Shown here: in pieces, positions 1 to 7,338 of the stretch | How the letters are laid out: every line of letters starts with the position of its first letter | Position numbering within the stretch: position 1 is the stretch's first letter | Source: B1Sed10-231 sp046483385 | GTDB taxonomy: Bacteria > Planctomycetota > Brocadiia > SM23-32 | Assembly (NCBI GenBank): GCA_046483385.1 | Contig: JAWODG010000020.1 | Span: 1 to 10,961 of the forward strand | DNA: 10,961 nt | Reading direction: 5' to 3' | Made by a program: the position numbers and the translations under genes | The notes under the pieces: generated by a model | Database searches by the model: none | The model's input: only the letters and a program-made list of their open reading frames with translations | Told to the model about the DNA's origin: nothing

Positions 1-2
1 GC

Positions 3-32
3 GCGGGTTCGCCGTACGGCGAATGCCCCCGC
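3..32. repeat. Perfect 16-bp palindrome inside a larger stem
   Basis: Positions 8-23 read TTCGCCGTACGGCGAA, identical on both strands. The flanking GCGGG (3-7) can pair with CCCGC (28-32) across a four-base bulge, extending the stem. The octamer GCGGGTTC also occurs twice as a direct repeat (3-10 and 31-38). No T-run follows, so it does not look like a standard intrinsic terminator on the plus strand. It may be a regulator-binding site or the 3' hairpin of a gene to the left. Confidence 0.55.
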
Positions 33-123
33 GGGTTCCCCCGGTAGACATCCACTTGCCGAAAGACGTGGCCCCGGTTGTGCACGCGGGACAATTGAAT
101 GACCCTGGGAGATCAACCGGAGC

Positions 124-152
124 TTGCGGGCAATCGCCGGCGAGGTTAATAT
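124..152 (+). promoter_or_regulatory. Possible sigma70 promoter for the hox operon
   Basis: TTGCGG (124-129) is separated by exactly 17 bases from TAATAT (147-152) in an AT-rich pocket of an otherwise GC-rich region. The -35 matches the consensus only in TTG and the -10 in four of six positions. Transcription would begin near 160, giving a leader of about 180 bases before hoxE. A second -10-like TATGAT at 164-169 lacks a -35 partner. The call rests on spacing and local composition only. Confidence 0.3.
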
Positions 153-172
153 GGTGTGAGGGTTATGATCGT

Positions 173-195
173 GCCGGCCTACCATCCTGGCCGGC
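173..195 (+). other. Hairpin in the presumed hox leader
   Basis: GCCGGCC (173-179) and GGCCGGC (189-195) form a perfect 7-bp GC stem around a nine-base loop. It lies just downstream of the start site predicted from the promoter at 124-152, so it would be near the 5' end of the hox transcript. It could stabilise the mRNA or serve as a protein site on DNA. It has no U-tract. Confidence 0.35.
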
Positions 196-340
196 CGGGG
201 TCGCAGAGCCGCGTTCGGTTCGTATCGCGCCCCCCATCTTCGACTTGACTCATCTCTCTCGGAATGCGGTCGGGGTGCCTGCGCGCGGGCGCGGACGCTC
301 CCGGCGTCGCCCAGTCTGCAGAGCGCGAAAGGAGACACGG

Positions 341-847
341 ATGCGGGTGGACCTCCAGAACCCGGAGCCTCCCACGGACGACCCCCGGTGGCGGTCCGTC
401 CGGACGGCCATGCGCCGCCACGGACACCGCCCCAACGCCCTGATTGAGACCCTGCACGCCGTCCAGGAGAGCTTCGGGTACCTCGAGGACGAGGCGCTCC
501 GCTACGTGGCCGCCGGCCTGCGCGTGCCGCCCAGCAAGGTCTACGGCGTCGCCACCTTCTACCACTTCTTCACCCTCAAGCCCAAGGGCGAGCACACCTG
601 CGTGGTCTGCACCGGCACCGCCTGCTACATCAAGGGCGCGCCCGACATCCTGGAGGCCATCGAGGAGGAGTTTGGAGTGGCGCCCGAGGAGACGACCGAG
701 GACGGGAAGCTGTCGCTGCTGACCGCCCGCTGCTTTGGATCCTGCGGGCTGGCCCCCGCCGCCACGTTCGACGGAGAGGTCGTCGGAAAGCTGTCCCCCG
801 AGCAAGCGGTCTCCCGAATCCGGAGGTTGATGGACGATGATTCCTGA
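341..847 (+). CDS. hoxE: HoxE, NuoE-like [2Fe-2S] subunit of the bidirectional NAD-linked [NiFe]-hydrogenase
   Basis: This 168-residue protein belongs to the NuoE/HoxE thioredoxin-fold [2Fe-2S] family. The cluster ligands are visible as C90-x4-C95 (in CTGTAC) and C131-x3-C135 (in CFGSCGLAP). The N-terminal helical part carries the family segment around residues 64-76 (PSKVYGVATFYHF). In group 3d hydrogenases HoxE joins the diaphorase module and is thought to carry electrons between HoxF/HoxU and other partners such as ferredoxin. The ATG at 341 is chosen because AAAGGAG lies just upstream and the family's conserved N-terminus starts nearby. The frame is open further upstream, but that part has no recognisable sequence. 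The 3' end overlaps hoxF by 11 bases, implying coupled translation. NuoE of complex I is the main alternative; the downstream hydrogenase genes favour HoxE. Confidence 0.93.
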   Translation: MRVDLQNPEPPTDDPRWRSVRTAMRRHGHRPNALIETLHAVQESFGYLEDEALRYVAAGLRVPPSKVYGVATFYHFFTLKPKGEHTCVVCTGTACYIKGAPDILEAIEEEFGVAPEETTEDGKLSLLTARCFGSCGLAPAATFDGEVVGKLSPEQAVSRIRRLMDDDS

Positions 848-2489
848 AGAACTGAGGGACGTGGCCGCGAAGAGGCGGGAACACGATCAGAGATACACCC
901 ACCAGATACACGTCTGCACCGCTGCCGGCTGCCTCTCCTCCAACAGCGGCGAGGTGCTCGAGGCACTCCAGAGCGAGATCAAAGAAAGAGAGCTGGGCGA
1001 GGAGTGCCTGGCCAAAGGCGTCGGCTGCATGGGCCTCTGCGCGGGCGGCCCGCTGGTGGCCGTGCGACCCGACGACGTCGTGTACGCGCACGTCACCCCG
1101 GAGGATGCCCCCGCCATCGTCGACGCCCTGGGCGGGGAGCCGGCGGCCGGACTCGAGGTGGTCGAGTCCGAGGCTCCGTTCTACGAGAGGCAATTCCCCA
1201 TCGCGCTGGAGAACTGCGGCCGCACCGATCCGGAGAAGGTGCAGGAATACGTCGGCGCCGAAGGATACGCCGCCCTGGCCCGCTGCGTTACCGAACTGAG
1301 CCCCAACGACGTGGTCACCCTCATCTCCAGGAGCGGCCTGCGGGGCCGCGGAGGGGCCGGCTATCCCACCGGCCTGAAGTGGAGCACCGTTGAGAAGGCC
1401 CGCGCGGAGCGCAAGTTCGTCGTCTGCAACGCCGACGAGGGCGATCCCGGCGCGTTCATGGACCGCAGCATCCTGGAGGGCGACCCCCACCGTGTGCTGG
1501 AGGGCATGACCATAGCCGCCTACGCCGTGGGCGCCGACCAGGGCTACATCTACATCCGTGCCGAGTATCCGCTGGCCATCGAGCGCCTGCGCAAGGCCAT
1601 CCGGCAGGCCCGGCACATGGACCTGCTGGGGCGGGACATCCTGGGCTCCAACTTCAGCTTCGACATAGAGATACGGCTCGGAGCCGGCGCCTTCGTCTGC
1701 GGCGAGGAGACCGCCCTGATGGCCTCCATCGAGGGCAAGCGCGGAACGCCCCGCCCCCGGCCGCCCTACCCTGCCAACTACGGCCTCTGGGGCTACCCCA
1801 CGCTGATCAACAACGTCGAGACCTACGCCAACATCGCCCCCATCGTGCGCAAAGGCGCCGAGTGGTTCTCTGGCATCGGAACCGAAAAGAGCAAGGGCAC
1901 GAAAGTGTTCGCCCTGGCCGGGAGCGTTCGCAACACCGGGCTCATCGAGGTGCCGATGGGCACCACCCTGCGGGAGATAATCTTCGACATCGGAGGCGGC
2001 ATCCCGGATGGACGTAAGTTCAAAGCCGTCCAGACGGGCGGGCCGTCCGGCGGCTGCATTCCGGAGAAGTACCTGGACGTGGCCGTGGACTACGAATCGC
2101 TCAGGGAACTCGGCTCCATCATGGGCTCCGGCGGCATGATCGTGATGGACGAAACCGCCTGCATGGTGGACGTGGCGAAGTACTTCATGGAGTTCTGCCG
2201 CAGCGAGTCCTGCGGCCGCTGCCTGCCGTGCCGCGCCGGCACGCCCCAGATGCTGGGCCTGCTGGACAAGATAACGCGCGGGGAAGCCACGATGAAGGAC
2301 CTGGACCTGCTGGAGGAGCTGTGCGACCTGGTGCGCAACACCGCGCTGTGCGGGCTGGGCCAGACCGCGCCGAACCCCGTGGTCAGCACGCTACGTTACT
2401 TCCGGGACGAGTACCTGGCACACATCGAGGACAAGACCTGCCCGGCCGGCAAGTGCAAGATGACGAGCACGACGGAGGTGAACGCATGA
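837..2489 (+). CDS. hoxF: HoxF, NADH/FMN-binding diaphorase subunit of the NAD-linked hydrogenase
   Basis: This 550-residue NuoF-type flavoprotein holds the FMN and NAD(H) site where hydride is exchanged. Domains in order: an N-terminal thioredoxin-like [2Fe-2S] region with C27, C32, C64 and C68; the FMN/NADH core with the glycine-rich motif GRGGAGYPTGLKW at 170-182 and CNADEGDPGAFMDR at 197-210; a SLBB-like region around 350-410; and a C-terminal [4Fe-4S] motif with C459, C462 and C465 (SCGRCLPC) plus C505 (CGLGQTAP). The N-terminal fold repeats that of HoxE, as is usual in this family. The tail ends with a CPAGKC segment (535-540), which in longer relatives such as HydB/HndC leads into extra ferredoxin clusters absent here. 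It overlaps hoxE by 11 bases and hoxU by 4 (ATGA at 2486-2489). Confidence 0.95.
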   Translation: MIPEELRDVAAKRREHDQRYTHQIHVCTAAGCLSSNSGEVLEALQSEIKERELGEECLAKGVGCMGLCAGGPLVAVRPDDVVYAHVTPEDAPAIVDALGGEPAAGLEVVESEAPFYERQFPIALENCGRTDPEKVQEYVGAEGYAALARCVTELSPNDVVTLISRSGLRGRGGAGYPTGLKWSTVEKARAERKFVVCNADEGDPGAFMDRSILEGDPHRVLEGMTIAAYAVGADQGYIYIRAEYPLAIERLRKAIRQARHMDLLGRDILGSNFSFDIEIRLGAGAFVCGEETALMASIEGKRGTPRPRPPYPANYGLWGYPTLINNVETYANIAPIVRKGAEWFSGIGTEKSKGTKVFALAGSVRNTGLIEVPMGTTLREIIFDIGGGIPDGRKFKAVQTGGPSGGCIPEKYLDVAVDYESLRELGSIMGSGGMIVMDETACMVDVAKYFMEFCRSESCGRCLPCRAGTPQMLGLLDKITRGEATMKDLDLLEELCDLVRNTALCGLGQTAPNPVVSTLRYFRDEYLAHIEDKTCPAGKCKMTSTTEVNA

Positions 2490-3235
2490 GCACCCCATCA
2501 TCCCCGCCGACGGGCCCCGTGCAGGCCCCGCGGCAGATAAAGACGCTGAAAATCGACGGCTTCGACGTCAGCGGTCGGGCCGATCAGACTATCCTTCAGG
2601 TGGCGCTGGAGCACGATATCGAGATACCGACGCTCTGCTACGTGGACGGTCTTTCCGCCATAGGCGCCTGCCGGCTCTGCCTGGTGGAGATCAAGGGCTC
2701 GGGACGGCTGGTGCCCGCCTGCGTGACGCGCATCGAGGAAGGCATGGAGGTCATCACCAACTCGAAGCGCATACAGAAGTATCGCCGCAGCCTGCTGGAG
2801 CTGTTCTTCGCCGAGCGGAACCACATCTGCGCGGTCTGCGTGGCCAACGGCAACTGCGAGCTGCAGAGCCTGGCCCAGGAACTGGGCATGGACCACGTGC
2901 GGGTGCCCTACCTGAACCCCGACGTGCCGGTGGACGCCACTCACAAGCAGTTCGCCGTGGACCACAACCGCTGCATCCTGTGCACCCGCTGCGTGCGCGT
3001 CTGCGACGAGATCGAAGGCGCCCACACCTGGGACGTCGAGGGCCGCGGCGTGGACGCGCGCGTCATCACCGATATGCATCAGCCCTGGGGCGATTCGGAC
3101 ACCTGCACCAACTGCGGCAAGTGCGTCGAACTGTGCCCGACCGGCGCTCTCTTCGAGAAAGGCACCTGCGTCGCTGAGATGACCCGCCGGGAGTTCCTAC
3201 CCTACCTCACCACCATGAGGAGGACCGAGCAATGA
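2486..3235 (+). CDS. hoxU: HoxU, NuoG-N-terminal-like iron-sulfur subunit of the diaphorase module
   Basis: This 249-residue protein carries electrons through several clusters between HoxF and the hydrogenase subunits. Visible ligands: plant-ferredoxin-type [2Fe-2S] C51, C62, C65, C79; a His-Cys [4Fe-4S] segment with H113, C115, C118, C124 (HICAVC followed by NGNCELQ); then two four-cysteine motifs, C163/C166/C169/C173 and C207/C210/C213/C217. It stops where NuoG would continue into its molybdopterin-like domain, which is the normal HoxU length and separates it from complex I NuoG. The start at 2486 is supported by GGAGG seven bases upstream and by the ATGA overlap with the hoxF stop. The first 17 residues are proline-rich and look unstructured. 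The 3' end overlaps hoxY by 4 bases. Confidence 0.94.
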   Translation: MSTPSSPPTGPVQAPRQIKTLKIDGFDVSGRADQTILQVALEHDIEIPTLCYVDGLSAIGACRLCLVEIKGSGRLVPACVTRIEEGMEVITNSKRIQKYRRSLLELFFAERNHICAVCVANGNCELQSLAQELGMDHVRVPYLNPDVPVDATHKQFAVDHNRCILCTRCVRVCDEIEGAHTWDVEGRGVDARVITDMHQPWGDSDTCTNCGKCVELCPTGALFEKGTCVAEMTRREFLPYLTTMRRTEQ

Positions 3236-3762
3236 GCAAAGCGCGCGTGGCCACCGTCTGGCTGGAAGCCTGCTCGGGCTGCCACATGTCCTTTCTGGAC
3301 ATGGACGAGGGCCTGATCGGACTGGCTGACCTCATCGAGCTGGTCTACTCCCCCCTGGTGGACGCCAAGGAGTTCCCCGAGGACGTGGACCTGACCCTCG
3401 TCTCCGGCGGCGTGGGGAACGAGGAGGAGCTGGAGCTGCTGCTGGAGATTCGGCCGCGCACCGACGTGCTGGTCTCTTTCGGCGACTGCGCCGTCACGGG
3501 CAACGTGCCCGCGCTGCGCAACCACATGCCCGTGGAGGACGTGCTGGAGCGGACGTTCGTCCAGGAGGCGGACGTCAACCCCGGCGTGCCCGACCAGGTC
3601 GTCTCCCGCCTCCGCCCGAAGGTGCAACCTCTGCACAACTTCGTGGAGGTGGACGAGTACATCGTCGGCTGCCCGCCGGACGCCGAGCTGATCAAGTTCA
3701 TCGTGAGCGAAATACTGCAGGGACGCATACCGGGTCTCGGCGTGCGCTCCCGATTCGGATAG
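3232..3762 (+). CDS. hoxY: HoxY, small subunit of the [NiFe]-hydrogenase
   Basis: This 176-residue protein is a short cytoplasmic [NiFe]-hydrogenase small subunit. It should carry only the proximal [4Fe-4S] cluster next to the active site in HoxH. The four ligands are C14 and C17 (EACSGCHMS), C86 (FGDCAVTGN) and C147 (VGCPPD). It lacks a Tat signal and the C-terminal medial and distal cluster motifs of periplasmic uptake hydrogenases, which fits group 3 enzymes. The start ATG overlaps the hoxU stop as ATGA and has AGGAGG upstream (GAGGAGGACCGAGCA). hoxH follows after 17 bases. Adjacent large-subunit and diaphorase genes make the assignment firm. Confidence 0.95.
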   Translation: MSKARVATVWLEACSGCHMSFLDMDEGLIGLADLIELVYSPLVDAKEFPEDVDLTLVSGGVGNEEELELLLEIRPRTDVLVSFGDCAVTGNVPALRNHMPVEDVLERTFVQEADVNPGVPDQVVSRLRPKVQPLHNFVEVDEYIVGCPPDAELIKFIVSEILQGRIPGLGVRSRFG

Positions 3763-3779
3763 AAACAAGGAGCCGGACC

Positions 3780-5204
3780 ATGGCGCGGGAAATCGCCATA
3801 GACCCCGTGACGCGCATCGAGGGTCACGCCAGGATAACCATCCACCTCGACGACGACGGACAGGTCGAGGACGCCCGTTTCCACGTGACCCAGTTCCGGG
3901 GGTTCGAGAAGTTCTGCGAAGGGCGGCCGCTGCACGAGATGCCCTCCATAACGGCCCGCATCTGCGGCATCTGCCCGGTCAGCCACCTTATCGCCTCCTC
4001 CAAGGCCTGCGATATGCTGCTGGCCGTCAGCATACCGGAAACGGCGCGCAAACTGCGCCGCGTCCTGAACCTGGCCCAGATCATGCAGTCCAACGCCCTC
4101 AGCTTTTTCCACCTCTCCTCGCCCGATCTGCTGCTGGGCATGGACGCGCCCGAAAAGGAACGCAACATCTTCCACCTGTTCAGTTCTCATCCGGAGATGG
4201 CGCGCGACGGCATCAAGCTGCGCAAGTTCGGACAGCAGATCGTCGAGTGGCTCGCCGGCAAACGCATCCATCCTGCGTGGGTGGTGCCCGGCGGCGTCAG
4301 CCGGCCCCTGTCGGAAGACCTCCGTGACAGGATGCTCGAGGGCATTCCCGACGCCCGGGAGACCATCCTGCGCACCATCAAGGCCTACAAGCGGCTGGCC
4401 GAGGACTTCCGCGACGAGATCCGCTCCTTCGGCAACTTCCCCTCCATGTTCATGGGACTCGTCACGCCCGAGGGCGACCTGGAGATGTACGACGGGCGCC
4501 TCCGCTTCATGGACGCCCAGGGGGAGATCGTCGCCGACCAGGTCCCCGGCACGGATTACCGCGATTACATCGGAGAGGCCGTCGAGCCGTGGACCTACCT
4601 GAAGTTCCCCTACTACAAGGGCATCGGCTACCCGGACGGCATCTATCGCGTGGGCCCGCTGGCGCGGATGAACATCGTGGACGCCTGCGGCACGCCGCTG
4701 GCCGACGAGGAACTGGCCGAGTTCCGTGAGCTTCAGCGCGGCCCGGCCCTCAGCTCCTTCCATTTCCACTACGCCCGGCTCATCGAGATACTGTTCTGCA
4801 TCGAGCACCTGGAAGAACTGCTAAACGACCCGGAACTCCTGGGCACCAAGGTGCGAGCGCAGGCCGGCCCCAATGCCACCGAGGGGATCGGCGTCGCCGA
4901 AGCTCCGCGGGGAACGCTCATACACCACTACCGTGCCGACGAAAACGGCCTCATCGAGGAAGTGAACCTGGTCATCGCCACGTGCCACAACAACCTGGCC
5001 ATGAACAAGAGCGTAAAGCAGGTGGCCGAGAGGTTCGTGGACGGGGCCGACCTGCAGGACGGGGCCCTGAACCGGGTCGAGGCCGTCATCCGCGCCTACG
5101 ACCCGTGCCTGAGCTGCTCGACGCACGCCGCCGGCCAGATGCCGCTGCACCTGCAGCTCATCGGTCCGGAAGGCGAAGTCCTTGACGAACTCAAGCGGGA
5201 CTGA
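3780..5204 (+). CDS. hoxH: HoxH, catalytic large subunit of the bidirectional [NiFe]-hydrogenase
   Basis: This 474-residue subunit binds the Ni-Fe(CN)2CO active site that splits or forms H2. The N-terminal signature is DPVTRIEGHARI (8-19), followed by the first cysteine pair C62/C65 (RICGICPVSH). The C-terminal pair is C443/C446 in DPCLSCSTH (441-449). After H449 there are 25 residues, starting AAGQMPL; family knowledge says this tail is cut off by HoxW after nickel insertion, so it is still present in the gene as expected. Length matches HoxH. AAGGAG lies a few bases before the ATG. The gene sits 17 bases after hoxY and is followed by an 89-base gap with a hairpin and then hoxW. No key residue is missing, so the enzyme should be functional if Hyp maturation factors are encoded elsewhere. 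Confidence 0.96.
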   Translation: MAREIAIDPVTRIEGHARITIHLDDDGQVEDARFHVTQFRGFEKFCEGRPLHEMPSITARICGICPVSHLIASSKACDMLLAVSIPETARKLRRVLNLAQIMQSNALSFFHLSSPDLLLGMDAPEKERNIFHLFSSHPEMARDGIKLRKFGQQIVEWLAGKRIHPAWVVPGGVSRPLSEDLRDRMLEGIPDARETILRTIKAYKRLAEDFRDEIRSFGNFPSMFMGLVTPEGDLEMYDGRLRFMDAQGEIVADQVPGTDYRDYIGEAVEPWTYLKFPYYKGIGYPDGIYRVGPLARMNIVDACGTPLADEELAEFRELQRGPALSSFHFHYARLIEILFCIEHLEELLNDPELLGTKVRAQAGPNATEGIGVAEAPRGTLIHHYRADENGLIEEVNLVIATCHNNLAMNKSVKQVAERFVDGADLQDGALNRVEAVIRAYDPCLSCSTHAAGQMPLHLQLIGPEGEVLDELKRD

Positions 5205-5249
5205 GCGAAGCTGCCGCTCAGCCCACAACCGTCGGACGAAGCATGGCCC

Positions 5250-5268
5250 GGCGCCCTGAAAGGGCGCC
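5250..5268 (+). other. Intercistronic hairpin between hoxH and hoxW
   Basis: GGCGCCCT (5250-5257) and AGGGCGCC (5261-5268) form a perfect 8-bp stem with a GAA loop, 46 bases after the hoxH stop and 25 bases before the chosen hoxW start. It is followed by ACCCCC with no T-run, so it is not a typical intrinsic terminator. It could protect the upstream hox mRNA 3' end or lower hoxW expression relative to the structural genes. The stem is seen; the role is inferred. Confidence 0.55.
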
Positions 5269-5293
5269 ACCCCCACTTCCCGAACACGCACCA

Positions 5294-5746
5294 ATGGCGA
5301 AGGCAATCATCATAGGCTTCGGCAATCCGCTAAGGGGCGACGATGGCCTCGGCCAGCGGGCGGCCGAAGTGCTGGAGGAGGAGTTCGCAGGCGCCGACGT
5401 CGAGGTGCGCTCCTGCCACCAGCTCACCCCGGAGATCGCCGAACCGGTCAGCCGGACCGAGGTCGCCGTCTTCATCGACGCCGCCGAGGACCAGCCTCCC
5501 GGCGAGTTCCGCTGCCGACGTTTGGAACCGAGTGCCCGCACCCCCACGAGCTTCGCCCACGCGCTCGACCCCGAGGCCGTGCTCGCCGTCGCCCACGCCC
5601 TCTACGGCCACTGCCCCGACGCGGCCCTGCTGTCGGTCGGAGGCGAGCGCTTCGAGCATGGCGAGGGGCTTTCCGCGGCCGTCGAGGGGGCCCTCCCCGC
5701 CGTGCTGGACATGGCACGGAGCATCATCGAAGAACACGGCGGATGA
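5294..5746 (+). CDS. hoxW: HoxW, hydrogenase maturation endopeptidase for HoxH
   Basis: This 150-residue protein belongs to the HyaD/HybD/HoxW (M52) family, which trims the large-subunit tail once nickel is in place. The N-terminal motif GFGNPLRGDDGLG (8-20) is diagnostic. Likely nickel-contacting residues are D16, D62 (in VFIDAAED) and H89 (in SFAHALDP), matching the family's acid-acid-His pattern. The ATG at 5294 is chosen because the family N-terminus aligns there (MAKAIIIGFGN). An in-frame ATG at 5243 would add 17 proline/arginine-rich residues encoded by the upstream hairpin region. Neither start has a strong ribosome site, unlike the other hox genes. The stop is 12 bases from the stop of the convergent sulfatase gene. 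The specific partner HoxH is inferred from adjacency. Confidence 0.92.
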   Translation: MAKAIIIGFGNPLRGDDGLGQRAAEVLEEEFAGADVEVRSCHQLTPEIAEPVSRTEVAVFIDAAEDQPPGEFRCRRLEPSARTPTSFAHALDPEAVLAVAHALYGHCPDAALLSVGGERFEHGEGLSAAVEGALPAVLDMARSIIEEHGG

Positions 5747-5758
5747 CCGGGCGGGCTG

Positions 5759-7261
5759 TCATTCCACCCCGGGCAGTTCCTCGCGACGGGCATACTGATC
5801 CCGCCAGTCTCGCAGGACTCCCATCAGCTCCTCCCGCACCTCCCGGTGGTCTTCCTCGCCGTAGAGGTTCTCCTTCTCGTACGGGTCGGCCTCCAGGTCG
5901 TACAGCTCGCCCGTCTGGTCCGACTCGTACCACGTCAGCTTCCACCGGCGGCCCCGCACGCAGAAGACGTAATCCTCCCACTGGCTGAAGACATATTCCC
6001 GCTCCTCGCCATCCCCGGCCAGCAAGGGCGCCAGGCTGCGGCCGTGGAGGCCGTCGGGAGCCTCCAGGTCGAGCAGGTCCATGACCGTCGGCATCAGGTC
6101 CACCCCGTGCGTCAGCGCGTCCACGCGCGTGCCCGGCTCTATGTGCCCGGGCCACCGGATAATGGTGGGTATGTGCAGCGTCCCCTCGTAGCAGTAGGGT
6201 CCCTTGTGGGCCAGCCCGTGCTCGCCGATCATGTGGCCGTGGTCGGAGTTGAGGATAACGATCGTGTTCTCGGCCAGGCCGGTCTCATCCAGGTACTCGA
6301 GCACACGCCCGATCTGCGCGTCGAGGTGGCTGACCAGGCCGAAGTAGGCGGCGGCGTGTTTCCTGTGGTCCTCCAGCGAGATGCCGTCCTGGTGCTGGTA
6401 GCGGCGCCAGTCGGCCACGGTGGCCGGCTTCGACCGGATGCTCGCGTCCTGCTCGCTCCAGATGCCCTCGGGCACGTCCTCCGGGCCGTACATGCTGTGG
6501 AACGGCTCCGGGGGGATGATCGGCGGATGGGGGTCGTCGTAGGAAACGCGCAGGAAGAACGGCCGCGGGTCGTCGTTCCAGCGCAGCCAATCGATGCCCT
6601 GGCTGGATAATATGAAGCTCTTCGTCAGATTGACTCGCGCCGGATACTTCCCGTGCAGTATGCGGTTGGCGTTGTCGCAGACCTCGTTCGCGATGAACGT
6701 AACGCCCGGGAAATTCTTCGGGTCGAACGGCACGCTGGACGGCTTGGTGGCCCCGAAGCGGTCCTCGACGGTTATCTGCTCCTCCCAGACCTCCTGCGAG
6801 CTGCAGCCGGCGTGGTGCTTGCCCACGTTGGCCGTCCGCCAGCCGGCGCCGCGCACCAGTTCCGGGAATCGGACCTGCCCCCCGCGCATGCGGTGGCGGT
6901 TGCTGACGGCGCCGTGACCGAACAGGTGCCGCCCGGTGAGCATGCTGGCGCGGGACGGCACGCATACCGGCGCCGCACAGAAAGTGTTGGTGAAAATGGC
7001 GCCCTCGCTCGCCAGCCGGTCGATGTTCGGGGTCTTGACCACGGGGTGGCCGGCGCAACCGAGCGTATCCCCCCGGAGCTGATCGGCCATCAGCCACAGC
7101 ACGTTGGGCCGGTCGCCGGCCGGATGGCGCTCTGGCGGCTCGGAGGGACCCCGGCGCCCGCGGCGCGGCAGCGCCCCCACCCGCCCCTCCACCTCCAGCT
7201 TATCCCGAAAGTTGGAAAACCCACCCGGCGGCACCTTCATGTCCTTCCTCTCATCCGACAT
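5759..7261 (-). CDS. C-type sulfatase (alkaline phosphatase superfamily), probably cytoplasmic
   Basis: This 500-residue protein is a type I sulfatase. The core begins RPNVLWLMADQLRGD (51-65), with D60 a likely metal ligand. The signature C100-V-P-S-R104 is the CxPSR motif whose cysteine is converted to formylglycine. Other expected elements are GKHHAG (147-152), DDPHPP (242-247), the metal site NSDHGHMIGEHGL (338-350) and HKGPYCYEG (352-360). The C-terminal WYESDQTGELYDLEADPYE segment is typical of the family. No signal peptide is visible: the first 50 residues are charged and proline/arginine-rich, so it is probably cytosolic. The substrate cannot be read from sequence; choline-sulfatase-like or carbohydrate-sulfate activity are options. 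A maturase gene is not in the window. The start at 7261 has GAGGG upstream; an alternative ATG at 7240 has an equally good GAGG. It lies downstream of the deaminase gene on the same strand. Confidence 0.9.
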   Translation of the reverse strand: MSDERKDMKVPPGGFSNFRDKLEVEGRVGALPRRGRRGPSEPPERHPAGDRPNVLWLMADQLRGDTLGCAGHPVVKTPNIDRLASEGAIFTNTFCAAPVCVPSRASMLTGRHLFGHGAVSNRHRMRGGQVRFPELVRGAGWRTANVGKHHAGCSSQEVWEEQITVEDRFGATKPSSVPFDPKNFPGVTFIANEVCDNANRILHGKYPARVNLTKSFILSSQGIDWLRWNDDPRPFFLRVSYDDPHPPIIPPEPFHSMYGPEDVPEGIWSEQDASIRSKPATVADWRRYQHQDGISLEDHRKHAAAYFGLVSHLDAQIGRVLEYLDETGLAENTIVILNSDHGHMIGEHGLAHKGPYCYEGTLHIPTIIRWPGHIEPGTRVDALTHGVDLMPTVMDLLDLEAPDGLHGRSLAPLLAGDGEEREYVFSQWEDYVFCVRGRRWKLTWYESDQTGELYDLEADPYEKENLYGEEDHREVREELMGVLRDWRDQYARREELPGVE

Positions 7262-7296
7262 GGCAGCAACCCTCTGTTTGTGCTCGCGAACGCAGC

Positions 7297-7325
7297 ATGG
7301 TATCAATCCCGTCGCCGACCGGCAA
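7297..7325 (-). promoter_or_regulatory. Possible internal promoter for the sulfatase gene
   Basis: On the minus strand TTGCCG (7325-7320) is followed after 17 bases by TACCAT (7302-7297), a four-of-six match to each box. Transcription would start near 7290, about 29 bases before the sulfatase ATG at 7261. The 77-base gap after the deaminase gene leaves room for this, so the two genes may not be a strict operon. The evidence is box matches and spacing only. Confidence 0.3.
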
Positions 7326-7338
7326 ACGCGCCTCGCTC

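Larger units (their letters stand above)
1..340. other. Non-coding region upstream of the hox operon
   Basis: I see no credible gene here. The hoxE reading frame stays open upstream to about position 23, but that stretch shows no domain and is rich in proline and arginine, and a good ribosome site precedes the ATG at 341. The region holds a 16-bp palindrome (8-23), a possible sigma70 promoter (124-152) and a 7-bp-stem hairpin (173-195). The gene ending to the left lies outside the window, so some of this may be its 3' region. Confidence 0.6.

Noticed and set aside
69..84. Sigma54-like site TGGC-N8-TGCA upstream of hoxE
   Set aside because: It has GG-N10-GC spacing, but several consensus bases are missing, it is over 250 bases from hoxE, and no activator site is visible.
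245..267. TTGACT at 245-250 as a hox promoter
   Set aside because: No acceptable -10 occurs 16-18 bases downstream; GAATGC is only 11 bases away.
23..340. N-terminal extension of hoxE
   Set aside because: The frame is open but has no domain, contains the promoter and hairpin candidates, and a good ribosome site marks the ATG at 341.
179..805. Long minus-strand open frame opposite hoxE
   Set aside because: It mirrors a strongly conserved plus-strand gene and has no recognisable domain; long antisense frames are common in GC-rich DNA.
3345..4808. 487-residue minus-strand open frame opposite hoxY/hoxH
   Set aside because: It is antisense to two certain hydrogenase genes and is low-complexity with serine runs; a codon-bias shadow.
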